A stretch of 64,000 bases of DNA. Origin: a virus. A program made the translations under genes and the position numbers. Positions 51,588 to 59,508 of this stretch are shown one piece after another; the first letter of the stretch is position 1; each line of letters starts with the position of its first letter. The DNA is taken from positions 1-64,000 of IMG/VR virus record IMGVR_UViG_3300049489_000707; one strand, given 5' to 3'. The notes under the pieces are model-generated. The model searched no databases, was not told the origin of the DNA, and worked only from the letters and a program-made list of their open reading frames with translations.

Positions 51588-52372
51588 TGCGAGTTCATGT
51601 ACTAAGCGACATCCACTTCGAGCACATGCAGAAGCAGGAAGGCGACAGCTTCTTCCGCCAGCTCGAAGAGGCGCAGAAGAAGGACCCCGCCGACCTGGTC
51701 ATCCTGGCGGGCGACATTTGCCAGATTGGCCGGCACGAGTCCTTCTGGAAGGCCCGAGTGGCCCAGCTCATCAGTGGTTACAAGAAGGCCCTGTACGTGC
51801 CTGGCAACCACGAGTACTACAACTACAGCTTCCTCGATGGCGACCGGTTCTTCGAGGATGTCGACCACGACCCAAACTTCCACAACTTCATCCAGCTAGA
51901 CCATGGGCCCTTCGAGTTCGGTGGTATTCGATTCGTCGGGAACACGATGTGGTTCCCGGACAGCGGCACCCCCTACTACGTGAAGAGGGGCATGTCGGAC
52001 TTTCACGCCATCGGCACTGGAGCCAGCCCCTTTGAGCCCCTTGTCTACGAGCGCCACCAGGACTTCGTGAAGAAGGTGATGGGCAACCTCCGCACGGGCG
52101 ACGTCGTGGTCACTCACCACCTGCCTCTACCGGCCTGCGTGGACCCCCAGTACGCCGGCTCCTCGCTCAACCCGTTCTTCATGGCGGACATGTCAGCTCA
52201 CCTGCACGAAGACCGTCTGCCCCGTGCTTGGGTCTTCGGGCATACGCACACGCCGGTCGACACCTTCCACCAGGTGGGTACCGAGAAGATGCGCCTGTAC
52301 TGCAACCCCCACGGCTACCCCCACGAGGGGGCCAACTCGCGGTTCTGGGACCGCATCGGAGTAGACCTGTGA
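51587..52372 (+). CDS. Calcineurin-like metallophosphoesterase
   Basis: 261 residues from the ATG at 51587. Complete metal-site set: VLSDIHFEH, LAGDICQIG, PGNHEYYNYSF, VVTHHLP and VFGHTHTPVD. The GNHEYY form is common in bacterial phosphoesterases of this class. It may be a phosphatase or phosphodiesterase in nucleic-acid end processing, given the RNA ligase and cREC-like genes just upstream, or act on other substrates. Confidence 0.8.
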   Translation: MRVHVLSDIHFEHMQKQEGDSFFRQLEEAQKKDPADLVILAGDICQIGRHESFWKARVAQLISGYKKALYVPGNHEYYNYSFLDGDRFFEDVDHDPNFHNFIQLDHGPFEFGGIRFVGNTMWFPDSGTPYYVKRGMSDFHAIGTGASPFEPLVYERHQDFVKKVMGNLRTGDVVVTHHLPLPACVDPQYAGSSLNPFFMADMSAHLHEDRLPRAWVFGHTHTPVDTFHQVGTEKMRLYCNPHGYPHEGANSRFWDRIGVDL

Positions 52373-52659
52373 ATCGACGCTCGTTCATCCTCGGAGGTGG
52401 CCTCGCTGCCGTAGCTGGTGCGGCTATGGCTGCCGTCAAGCAGGCCTCGCAGCCTGAGGGCTCGGTGTCGATCTGCAAGGACTCTCACATCCCGCACGAG
52501 GGCTTCGTCAACGCTCCAGCCTACGGCATGATGGTCACCAGCGAAAAGGGCATGCGGAATCTCGTGCCCTGCAAGCGCTGTGGTGTTCTTTTCGCCTTGA
52601 CATCAGAGCACGTGGGCGGTAGAGTCGGTATCGTTGCACAAGGCGCAGCAAAGAAGTAA
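52369..52659 (+). CDS. Putative Tat-exported small protein
   Basis: 96 residues from GTG at 52369. Begins VNRRSFILGGGLAAVAGAAMA: twin arginine, SFIL, then a Gly/Ala-rich hydrophobic stretch and a likely cleavage site after AMA. The mature part has CKDSH and CKRC, possibly a metal site. Tat export moves folded proteins, so a metal-bound periplasmic protein is plausible. Overlaps the phosphoesterase stop by 4 bases. Function unknown; superinfection exclusion or envelope control are guesses. Confidence 0.6.
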   Translation: MNRRSFILGGGLAAVAGAAMAAVKQASQPEGSVSICKDSHIPHEGFVNAPAYGMMVTSEKGMRNLVPCKRCGVLFALTSEHVGGRVGIVAQGAAKK

Positions 52660-52680
52660 CACCAACCCAGGAGACACACC

Positions 52681-52905
52681 GTGTCAAAGAATGGACCAGG
52701 CAGCCGAGCAGAAGAGCGTCGTATTTCCGCCACTCAGCGAATCGAGGCGGCGTCAAAGCGTACTCCAGAAGAGCAGCTTGCTCGACTGGATGCAGCGAAT
52801 CTCGTCGCCAAGAAGGAGCGTGCCAAGCTGGCCGCTCGCATCAAGGCGCGTGATACCAAGGCGGTCACCAAGACGCCCAAGACTGCCGTGACGGGGCCAG
52901 GGTAG
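52681..52905 (+). CDS. Small basic helical protein (GTG start)
   Basis: 74 residues, rich in Ala/Arg/Lys (EERRISATQRIEAASK; AKKERAKLAARIKARD) with a Thr/Lys/Pro tail. Probably a single long helix that binds nucleic acid or is unstructured alone. AGGAGACACACC precedes the GTG. Confidence 0.5.
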   Translation: MSKNGPGSRAEERRISATQRIEAASKRTPEEQLARLDAANLVAKKERAKLAARIKARDTKAVTKTPKTAVTGPG

Positions 52906-52951
52906 CTCCCAACCCTTCGGGGAAATTCCGTCAAGCAAGTGATCGAAGGCT

Positions 52952-52984
52952 TTGAGCTTTCCCGCAGTAGCGCTAAAATGCGGG
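52952..52984 (+). promoter_or_regulatory. Promoter with overlapping hairpin
   Basis: TTGAGC, 16-base spacer, TAAAAT. An inverted repeat CCCGCA (52961) with TGCGGG (52979) spans the spacer and the end of the -10 and could be an operator. It lies in a 151-base gap and would drive the gene at 53057 and the helicase after it. Confidence 0.45.
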
Positions 52985-53056
52985 ACGGTAAGCGACCCTG
53001 AGAAGGCGCGTGTGGGTACCGAGCGTGATCATTCGGTGCCATCCTTTGGAGAAACC

Positions 53057-53410
53057 ATGTCGACCAAGACCGTGCAGACCAAGTGGTACCGATTCCGTCA
53101 GAACAACAGCGGCGGGAGCTTCCGCAAGCCGGCCGTCACCGTCTACGTCGAGGCAATGGATGCAGCCCAGGCCAACGCCCGCGCCGAAGGGTTGGGCATC
53201 TACTTCGGCGGCGAAGGCGACTGCAGTTGCTGCGGGGACAGATGGCACGAGACCAGCGAGAGCGACTACGACTCCTCCACTGAGGAGCCGACGGAGGAAG
53301 TTCTTGAGTGGGCCGGCTGGGGCACCAAGAAGGTGCCTGAGGCGGTTAAGTTCTCTCTCGGTGAAAAGACTGCTACTGTGCTGCCTGTGCGGAAGGTAGA
53401 ACGCAAGTGA
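53057..53410 (+). CDS. Hypothetical small phage protein
   Basis: 117 residues from the ATG at 53057 (TTTGGAGAAA upstream). WYRFRQNNSGGSFR, then VYVEAMDAAQANARAEGLGIYF, then the cysteine group CSCCGDRW. This arrangement is familiar from short conserved phage proteins of unknown function. Acidic middle with DSSTEEPTEEVLEW. Its TGA overlaps the helicase GTG. Confidence 0.6.
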   Translation: MSTKTVQTKWYRFRQNNSGGSFRKPAVTVYVEAMDAAQANARAEGLGIYFGGEGDCSCCGDRWHETSESDYDSSTEEPTEEVLEWAGWGTKKVPEAVKFSLGEKTATVLPVRKVERK

Positions 53411-54654
53411 GTGAATTCGTCCCCACCGCCGGCCAGGCGGAAGCTCTGGCTGTCATCAGAGGCATGCCCGAGAAGTTTCCTGGCGGCGGTGGGCTGGCGG
53501 TGATTTCCGGATACGCCGGTACCGGGAAGACCACTCTCTTGAAGGTCCTAACCAAAGAGCTACCAAGCCTCTTCGTCCTGACCCCCACCGGTAAGGCCGC
53601 CGTGCGGGTCAAGCAGGCGGCTGGCTGTGATGCCATGACCATTCACCGCTGGATGTACAAGCCCATGAAGGACGAGGACACGGGCGAGTACCACTTCGCG
53701 ATGAAGGAAGCGAAAGACCTCCAGCTCCCACCCAACAAGACCCTCATCGTGGACGAAGCGTCCATGGTGACCCAGCAGGTGTTCGAGCACCTGTACTTCT
53801 TCGTCAAGACACTCGGCATGAACCTGGTGATGATTGGCGACGGTTTCCAGCTGCCTCCAGTAGAGCGTGACCCCCTCAAGCAGACCTTCAGCGTCTTCAC
53901 CATTGAAGCCGACATCAAGGTCAACTTGACCGAGGTGCTCCGCCAGGCCCTGGAAAATCCCATCATCCGCATCAGCACGGAGATCCGCGTCAACAGCAAC
54001 ATCATGGCGTCCGTCCTCGCTCTTCCCGTCGTAGTCTCGTCTCAGCTGGATGCGGCTCTGCTGGAGAACTGGAACAAGAACGGGGTCATCATTTGCCACA
54101 AGAACCAGACCCGCCACGACCTGAACAACCGCATCAGGGCCCTGCGAGGCCTGCCCAAGGGCCTTCTGCGGGAGGATGAACCCCTCCTGGTGACCAAGAA
54201 TAACTACGACCTGAACGTCTTCAACGGTGAGGTCTTCACCATCGCAGAGCTGGGTAAGCAACACCTGAAGTACCCGGTGACAGACCGACGTAAGAACAAG
54301 ACGATGTACATGGAATTTCATGAGGTAACCTTCACGGACAACCCCTGCGAAGCGGTGGTGAGCCCTGAGGAAATCTTCGGCAAGGCTGCCGAGCTGGACC
54401 CAGACGCCATCAGGAAGGGCAGCGCCCAGTGCATGGCCCGTGACTACCCCGAGCTATCGAAGGAAGAGCGCCCCCAGCACCTACACGCCAACCTGGGGTA
54501 TGCCCTGACCTGCCACAAGAGCCAGGGGTCGGAGTGGCCGGAAGCTCTGATTTTCATCGAGGACAGCGTTCGCCTGAGCACGCAAGAAGGTCGACGCTGG
54601 CTCTACACCGCCTTGACACGAGCGAGGGAGACTGTTAGGGTTGTCTGGCCATGA
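53407..54654 (+). CDS. SF1B helicase (Dda/RecD2-like)
   Basis: 415 residues from GTG at 53407. Motifs: GYAGTGKTT (35-43, I), LTPTGKAAVR (Ia), LIVDEASMV (II), MIGDGFQLPPV (III), ALTCHKSQGSEWP (V) and WLYTALTRARE (VI). It moves 5'-3' on single strands. T4 Dda, the closest analogue, starts replication forks and strips proteins. It overlaps the small protein genes before and after it by 4 bases. Confidence 0.85.
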   Translation: MSEFVPTAGQAEALAVIRGMPEKFPGGGGLAVISGYAGTGKTTLLKVLTKELPSLFVLTPTGKAAVRVKQAAGCDAMTIHRWMYKPMKDEDTGEYHFAMKEAKDLQLPPNKTLIVDEASMVTQQVFEHLYFFVKTLGMNLVMIGDGFQLPPVERDPLKQTFSVFTIEADIKVNLTEVLRQALENPIIRISTEIRVNSNIMASVLALPVVVSSQLDAALLENWNKNGVIICHKNQTRHDLNNRIRALRGLPKGLLREDEPLLVTKNNYDLNVFNGEVFTIAELGKQHLKYPVTDRRKNKTMYMEFHEVTFTDNPCEAVVSPEEIFGKAAELDPDAIRKGSAQCMARDYPELSKEERPQHLHANLGYALTCHKSQGSEWPEALIFIEDSVRLSTQEGRRWLYTALTRARETVRVVWP

Positions 54655-55028
54655 TGGACACCTGCCAGATCGTCTCAGGAAACGAGCTTCGCCGGCTGCA
54701 GCGGTACAAGAGATTTGCCCTACTCGGCTGGGCTGTAGCGGCGGTTTTGGGGACCTCTCTGGCCTGTGCAACTGGAGAGTTACGGGCGCTACAGAAGTCC
54801 ATGGTAGAGATTCGAAAGCTGAAGGCTGAGGTTCTTGAAGTCCAGGAACAGCAACAGCAGGTAAATGCCACCTACATCAAGGCCTGGCAACTCCAGCAAG
54901 ACACCGCCGATACCCTGATTTCGTGGGGCGAATTCTCCATCGACAAGAAGCAGCTGATAAAATTCAACAAAGACATGGCAGTTTCAACCCTCATCAGGAA
55001 GCCCAATGAACGCACTCGCCGCCCTTGA
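54651..55028 (+). CDS. Single-pass membrane coiled-coil protein
   Basis: 125 residues. A basic stretch RRLQRYKRF precedes the membrane segment ALLGWAVAAVLGTSLACA (23-40). Then comes a coiled coil (SMVEIRKLKAEVLEVQEQQQ) and a charged end. The type recalls i-spanin or lysis-timing proteins, but no lysis genes are near. It overlaps the DNA ligase gene by 23 bases. Confidence 0.55.
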   Translation: MMDTCQIVSGNELRRLQRYKRFALLGWAVAAVLGTSLACATGELRALQKSMVEIRKLKAEVLEVQEQQQQVNATYIKAWQLQQDTADTLISWGEFSIDKKQLIKFNKDMAVSTLIRKPNERTRRP

Positions 55029-56304
55029 ATCTCTCGAAGCCGCCGCTCGTGGCAATGCCCGTCTTGAGGCCTTGAAGGAGGGCGATAGCCCCCAGCTGAG
55101 GAAGCTTCTGACGTTGGCGTTGAGTCCGCAGGTCACCTTCGGCGTGAAGAAGCTGCCAGAGCCTCTCATGGCGCTTGAGCAGATGGACGACTCCGTCTGG
55201 TATCGCAAGTTCCTGGACCTCCTGGAGGAGCTGTCGAGCCGCCGCCTGACTGGCAACGCTGCCCAGCAGACCATCGCCCACTTCCTCGGAGACTGCGACG
55301 ACACCCAGCGCAAGTGGTCTGAGCGCATCATCAAACAGGACCTGCGGCTCGACATCGGGGCCAAGGACGTCAACAACACCCTGGGCGAAGGAACCATCTT
55401 CCAGTTCACGGTGCCCCTGGCCGAGGACTACGCCAAGGTGAAGCCCAACCTCCTGGCCGGCAAGTGGTGCGTGGAGCCCAAGCTCGACGGTGCCCGCTGC
55501 GTGGCCTTCCTGCCCGCCAATAAGGGCCGGGTGCAGCTCTTTAGTCGTACCGGCAAGGAGTGGTTGAACTTCGAGCCCGTGCGGGAGAAGCTCCAGGAGA
55601 TCAACAACACCCGCAACCCAACCCAGAGCTTGGTCCTGGACGGTGAGGTCGTGGTCATCGTCAACGACCACATCGACTTTCAGGCGCTCCAGCATGTTCT
55701 CTTCAAGAAGGGCGGAGATACCGACCACCTGAAGTATCTGCTCTTCGACGCCACTACCCAGGCTGAGTGGGAGAAGCCCACCCGCCCGTACCGTGAGCGC
55801 TACGAGGTGGCTCGTGAGTTCGTCCAGAGGGCTCTCCATGAGGTGCCAGGCTCGGTGGCTCGTCTTGGTGTGGTCGAGATGTTCGAGACCATTGACCCCG
55901 ACCCGACCCGCATGCTCAAGCACAGCACTGAGTTCGTCTACAAGGGGTTCGAGGGGGCAATGTACCGTCGCAGCCTGGAGCCCGTGCTGCTGAAGCGCTC
56001 CCGCGCCCTGCTCAAGGTCAAGTCCTTCGTGGACGACGAGGCCACGGTGGTCGGGGCGGTGGTCGGCAACGGCAAGTACGCCGGCATGCTGGGGGCCTTG
56101 GAATGCAAGAGCAAGGATGGTAAGCTGTTTGAAATCGGCTCCGGCTTCAGCGATGAGCAGCGCCGGTTGTACTGGAAGGAATTCAACGCAAAGAGGCTAC
56201 CCAAGCAGCTGACGTACAAGTACTTCGAACTCACTGAGGACGGGAAGCCCCGCTTCCCCATCTTCAAGGGGTTCCGACACGAGGATGACATCGGTGGAAA
56301 ATAA
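55006..56304 (+). CDS. ATP-dependent DNA ligase
   Basis: 432 residues. A helical front domain of about 140 residues, then the adenylation motif EPKLDGARC (Lys159), LFSRTGKEW, LVLDGEVV, LKYLLFDAT, FEGAMYRR and LLKVKSF (motifs I to V). An OB-fold follows (ATVVGAVVGNGKYAGMLGALEC). It joins nicks such as those between Okazaki fragments. It is larger than T7 ligase and near T4 ligase in size. Start ATG is preceded by AGGAAGCCC. Confidence 0.88.
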   Translation: MNALAALESLEAAARGNARLEALKEGDSPQLRKLLTLALSPQVTFGVKKLPEPLMALEQMDDSVWYRKFLDLLEELSSRRLTGNAAQQTIAHFLGDCDDTQRKWSERIIKQDLRLDIGAKDVNNTLGEGTIFQFTVPLAEDYAKVKPNLLAGKWCVEPKLDGARCVAFLPANKGRVQLFSRTGKEWLNFEPVREKLQEINNTRNPTQSLVLDGEVVVIVNDHIDFQALQHVLFKKGGDTDHLKYLLFDATTQAEWEKPTRPYRERYEVAREFVQRALHEVPGSVARLGVVEMFETIDPDPTRMLKHSTEFVYKGFEGAMYRRSLEPVLLKRSRALLKVKSFVDDEATVVGAVVGNGKYAGMLGALECKSKDGKLFEIGSGFSDEQRRLYWKEFNAKRLPKQLTYKYFELTEDGKPRFPIFKGFRHEDDIGGK

Positions 56305-57151
56305 CAATCAGCAGTCCGAGAAGACCGTCGCAGTCCAGGGGAAGGTCAACTACTACACCCAGTCCCTTGGGCGTAAGACCTTGGCTTCGGGCCTGTACAA
56401 GATGTCCATCGCCACCATTGGTGACGAGCGGTTGCCCGGCTTCTCCCCAGTGGAGGTCACCAACGACAAGCCGCTGGAGATTGACACCGGAGTGGCTGAC
56501 ATCGTCGAGGAAATCGGCAAGTTCTTCGACCGTCGGGATGTTTTCAAGTCGATGGGCTTCGCTCACAAGCGAGGCTACCTTCTTCATGGCCCACCCGGCT
56601 GCGGCAAGTCGTCGACTCTGCGCTTGTTGGAGACCCAGTTCGTGGAGAAGTACAACGGCCTGGTGTTGTTCTGGGACAACGGAGGAGCACTGAGCTTCTA
56701 CGTGGACTACCTGCGCGGGCAGGAGCCCGACCGCCCCATCATGGTCGTTTGCGAGGACATCGACTCGTTCGTGCAAGACTTCGAGGAAAGCATTTTGGAG
56801 TTCTTGGACGGCCAGAAGGCCCTCAACAACTTCATCCTGGTGGCTACCACCAACAATCTGAATGAGATTCCCAGTCGCATCAAGGATCGACCCTCGCGTA
56901 TCGATCGGGTCATCGAGGTCAAGCTTCCCAGCGAGGAAACTCGCTTCCAGTACCTGTCGCAGATTGGTGTGGCGGAGTCTGCAGCTCGGGACCTGGCCAA
57001 GCGCACCCAGGGGCTCAGTATCGCCAAGCTGAAGGAAATCGTGGTCGCAGTGGTCTGCTTGGAGCAACCCCTGGGTCCTGTTCTGGAACGCCTCAAGGTT
57101 GCAGACATGTCGCCTTTGGATGGTGGTGACGGCCTGGGTTTTCTCCGGTAG
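56294..57151 (+). CDS. AAA+ ATPase (Bcs1/FtsH-like core)
   Basis: 285 residues from GTG at 56294, where GAGGA has 8-base spacing; ATG at 56285 follows the GAGG with no gap and is less likely. Core motifs: YLLHGPPGCGKSS (Walker A), IMVVCEDIDSF (Walker B), ILVATTNNLNEIPSRI (sensor 1) and RPSRIDRVIEV with the arginine finger region. A classical AAA+ remodeller. The substrate is unknown. It might act on replication complexes or virion assembly. The end is Gly/Asp-rich. Confidence 0.75.
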   Translation: MENNNQQSEKTVAVQGKVNYYTQSLGRKTLASGLYKMSIATIGDERLPGFSPVEVTNDKPLEIDTGVADIVEEIGKFFDRRDVFKSMGFAHKRGYLLHGPPGCGKSSTLRLLETQFVEKYNGLVLFWDNGGALSFYVDYLRGQEPDRPIMVVCEDIDSFVQDFEESILEFLDGQKALNNFILVATTNNLNEIPSRIKDRPSRIDRVIEVKLPSEETRFQYLSQIGVAESAARDLAKRTQGLSIAKLKEIVVAVVCLEQPLGPVLERLKVADMSPLDGGDGLGFLR

Positions 57152-57177
57152 GCCCCGCTGCCGCGAGGCTCAGGAAA

Positions 57178-57225
57178 ATGAAGGCCCGCCTGAATTTGCT
57201 GAAACGGGCTTTGGAGGGAAAGTGA
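57178..57225 (+). CDS. Possible 15-aa leader peptide before deformylase
   Basis: ATG at 57178 preceded by CAGGAAA reads MKARLNLLKRALEGK and stops at 57225, overlapping the deformylase GTG by 4 bases. It could couple translation of the deformylase or be fortuitous. Very short, so uncertain. Confidence 0.3.
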   Translation: MKARLNLLKRALEGK

Positions 57226-57719
57226 GCAAGCTCGTCTACTGGCCTGCGGGCATCTTGAAGCAGGCATCAGTGCCCCTCACCCAGGCCCCCGATGGGGGGC
57301 TGATTGTCGTGATGAAGGCGATCATGCGCCAGTACAACGGGGCAGGGCTGTCGGCCGTGCAGATCGGCGAGCTGCAGCGCCTCTTCGTTGTGGACTCCGG
57401 GGCCCTGGGCCCGAGCGTCTTCGTGAATCCCGTCATCACCGAGTTCGTCGGCGACCGGGTCAAGATGCGTGAGGGCTGCTTGTCGGTGCCCGGGTTCTTC
57501 GAGGAAATCTACCGGGCCCCCATCGTCAAGGTCACCTACCGAGACGAGAAGTTCGAGCTGCACGAGAACGTAGAGTTCCACGGCTACATGGCCCACGTCA
57601 TCCAGCACGAATCGGAGCACCTGGACGGGAAGCTCTACCTGGACCACTTGCCTGCCGCTACCAGGTCTGCCATCATGGGCAATATGCAGAAGCTGAGAAA
57701 GGCTGGGAAGTTGCGATGA
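57222..57719 (+). CDS. def: Peptide deformylase
   Basis: 165 residues from GTG at 57222 with GGAGGG seven bases before it. All three metal-site motifs are present: GAGLSAVQIG (40-49), EGCLSVPG (84-91, metal Cys86) and HESEHLDG (129-136, metal His129 and His133, catalytic Glu130). It removes formyl groups from new proteins. Phage deformylases are known and are thought to boost synthesis of particular proteins, for instance membrane proteins of photosystems in cyanophages; here the target is unknown. Confidence 0.9.
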   Translation: MSKLVYWPAGILKQASVPLTQAPDGGLIVVMKAIMRQYNGAGLSAVQIGELQRLFVVDSGALGPSVFVNPVITEFVGDRVKMREGCLSVPGFFEEIYRAPIVKVTYRDEKFELHENVEFHGYMAHVIQHESEHLDGKLYLDHLPAATRSAIMGNMQKLRKAGKLR

Positions 57720-57799
57720 TGGAGTGGGGCTGTTACATCCTCACTGTAGGAGTGTACATTGCTGTCATGTACTGGCTCTACAGAAAGGCTCGACGGTGA
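57716..57799 (+). CDS. 27-aa membrane peptide
   Basis: Reads MMEWGCYILTVGVYIAVMYW and then LYRKARR. One membrane segment of about 18 residues with a basic end that should stay in the cytoplasm. The ATG overlaps the deformylase stop (ATGA) and its TGA overlaps the exonuclease GTG, so it is fully embedded in a coupled operon, which argues that it is real. Holin-like or membrane-protein-modulating activity is possible. Confidence 0.55.
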   Translation: MMEWGCYILTVGVYIAVMYWLYRKARR

Positions 57800-58365
57800 A
57801 TACGGTCGTAGTGATTGACCTGGAAGCCACCTGCTGGTTTCCACGGAACGCCAACATGGGCCAGGAGCAGGAGGTCATCGCCATCGGATCGGCGAAGCTC
57901 ACTGTCGACGGCCGTGACTACAAGGTGGAACCGCTGGAGTGTGTCTACGTCCAGCCCCAGCAGTCCACCATCTCAGAGTTCTGCACCGAGCTGACTGGCA
58001 TCACCCAGGCCCACCTGGACCGCAATGGTGTTTCCTTCGAAGAGGCTTTGGAGCGCACCCGCAAGCATTGCCAGGGGCCGGAGTACCTCTACAGCTGGGC
58101 AAGCTTTGGTTTGGATGACCGCATCTTCCTGCAGAAGCAGTGTAAGCGCTTCGACGTCCGGTACCCGCTCAGCGAGGTCCACTTCGACATCCAGGGCTTG
58201 CTGACGCTGATGCGCGGGGACAAGAAGTCGGGACTCCAGAAAGCCCTGAAGAGCTTTGGCTTGACTTTCGAGGGCCAACCGCATAATGCTATGGATGATG
58301 CCGCGAACGCAGCTCGGGTTCTCGGCGAGATGGTCAAACGCTACAGGATGAAGGAGATAAAATGA
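57796..58365 (+). CDS. DEDDh 3'-5' exonuclease
   Basis: 189 residues from GTG at 57796. VVVIDLEATCW (Exo I, Asp and Glu), ASFGLDDRIFL (Exo II) and HNAMDDAANAARVL (Exo III with catalytic His and Asp). Close in form to ERI-1/KapD-type exonucleases (DLEATCW), which trim RNA, rather than to proofreading subunits. It might trim RNA ends for the Rnl2-like ligase or proofread for the replicase, which has no obvious exonuclease motif set. Confidence 0.78.
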   Translation: MNTVVVIDLEATCWFPRNANMGQEQEVIAIGSAKLTVDGRDYKVEPLECVYVQPQQSTISEFCTELTGITQAHLDRNGVSFEEALERTRKHCQGPEYLYSWASFGLDDRIFLQKQCKRFDVRYPLSEVHFDIQGLLTLMRGDKKSGLQKALKSFGLTFEGQPHNAMDDAANAARVLGEMVKRYRMKEIK

Positions 58366-58802
58366 TTCGAGGCAAGAACTTAGTGATTGTGGGCGTTGCA
58401 ATGATGGTGTTGGGTGCCTTTGAGATGGGCCGAGCGCTGGGTCACCGACCGAAGACGGTGGTGATGGATGAGGTCTTGGTGACCCCAACCCCGGACGCAG
58501 GGGCCTTTGACACCCTGGCAAAGCCCGTCACCGTGGACGCAGGGGCCCCGCCTTCTGTGAAGTTCGACCCCACCGACCGCCGAGGCGAGTTTGCAGCTCG
58601 GATGGACATTTTGGCCACGAACATCGGCATCAAGTACAGCGACAAGGTGAGCGTGGAGAAGATCTACTTTGCGGTCACCAACACCGAGAAGGCCGATGCC
58701 GCCTTCGTTCTCCTCAAGGCGGAGAAGATGAAGGAGACGACCGGCCTTCTCTTTCTCTTCAGCAACGACGACTGGAAGACCTTTCCATCGGACTTCCAAT
58801 GA
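58362..58802 (+). CDS. Membrane-anchored hypothetical protein
   Basis: 146 residues. N-terminal membrane segment (LVIVGVAMMVLGAFEMG) after RGK, then a Pro/Thr-rich linker, then a folded domain with KIYFAVTNTEKADAAFVLLK and LLFLFSNDDWKTF. Possibly inner-membrane or periplasmic. Not recognised. Confidence 0.55.
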   Translation: MIRGKNLVIVGVAMMVLGAFEMGRALGHRPKTVVMDEVLVTPTPDAGAFDTLAKPVTVDAGAPPSVKFDPTDRRGEFAARMDILATNIGIKYSDKVSVEKIYFAVTNTEKADAAFVLLKAEKMKETTGLLFLFSNDDWKTFPSDFQ

Positions 58803-59161
58803 ACGAAGAGAACTCCTATTACCAGAGCCTCAGGGCAGTCAATCAGCAGATTGCCAAAGACTTCAGCGATGCAGGCGGCGAGGGTGGTCCGCGCATCGAG
58901 TTGACCGCTCCCGAGTACGTCGACTCGAACTTCCCGTGGCTGTACATCAAGTTCGACCTCGAAGGCCCCTTGAGCCTTCATGCCCTCAAGCAGATCGAGA
59001 AGCGTTACCAGGCTTTCGTGGCGGTCGAGGGCGGGGCGCTGGAGACCATCTATCTGAATCGTAGGGGCCCAGGCTTCGTAGTCAAGCTGGTCTATGTTCC
59101 GGGCAAAAAGAAAGCCCCCGCCGAGACGCAGGAGCTTCCGGACAGCGATTCTGGGGCCTAA
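58799..59161 (+). CDS. Hypothetical protein, last gene of rightward unit
   Basis: 120 residues, alpha/beta, with a helical front (YYQSLRAVNQQIAKDF), then FPWLYIKFDLEGPLSL and PGFVVKLVYVPGKKK. Acidic tail. It converges on the virion gene at 59165 with only 3 bases between stops and no visible terminator. Not recognised. Confidence 0.5.
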   Translation: MNEENSYYQSLRAVNQQIAKDFSDAGGEGGPRIELTAPEYVDSNFPWLYIKFDLEGPLSLHALKQIEKRYQAFVAVEGGALETIYLNRRGPGFVVKLVYVPGKKKAPAETQELPDSDSGA

Positions 59162-59164
59162 AGC

Positions 59165-59476
59165 TTAGACGACCGCTTTGTCTTCGCGGTTGTACACGAA
59201 CTGCTCTTCCTGGTCCAGGAACCCGCCTGCGTTGTAGGCGCTGATGTCAGAGCGACCGTAGTTCGGACCCGCGCCCGGGAGAGGAATCTTCCGGAGACCG
59301 ATGGAGGTGCCAGCGATACTGACGATTTCCACCTGGTCCTGAACGGTGCCTGCGGTGTTCGACAGCCAGCAACGAGCCCCCACATAGAGGTCGGTTGCTG
59401 AACTGACGGTAGCGAAGCCTCCCGCCGTTGCTGCGGTGACCGTTGCGTGGACTGCCTTTGTGAGTTTGCCTGCCAT
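59165..59476 (-). CDS. Putative virion protein, 103 aa
   Basis: 103 residues, Ala/Thr/Ser-rich, with beta strands (GARCWLSNT, VQDQVEIVSIAGTSIGLRKI). No membrane segment. It is downstream of the adhesin-like gene and has its own candidate late promoter motif 22 bases before the ATG. CAGGAGAACAACC gives a strong ribosome binding site. Small head, neck or fibre-associated proteins look like this. Confidence 0.5.
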   Translation of the reverse strand: MAGKLTKAVHATVTAATAGGFATVSSATDLYVGARCWLSNTAGTVQDQVEIVSIAGTSIGLRKIPLPGAGPNYGRSDISAYNAGGFLDQEEQFVYNREDKAVV

Positions 59477-59497
59477 GGTTGTTCTCCTGGTACTCTG

Positions 59498-59508
59498 GGA
59501 AGATTACC
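59498..59508 (-). promoter_or_regulatory. Candidate late promoter motif (variant)
   Basis: Minus-strand GGTAATCTTCC, one base off the GCAATCTTMC core. It contains the stop codon of the gene at 59504 and lies 22 bases before the ATG at 59476. Confidence 0.35.
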
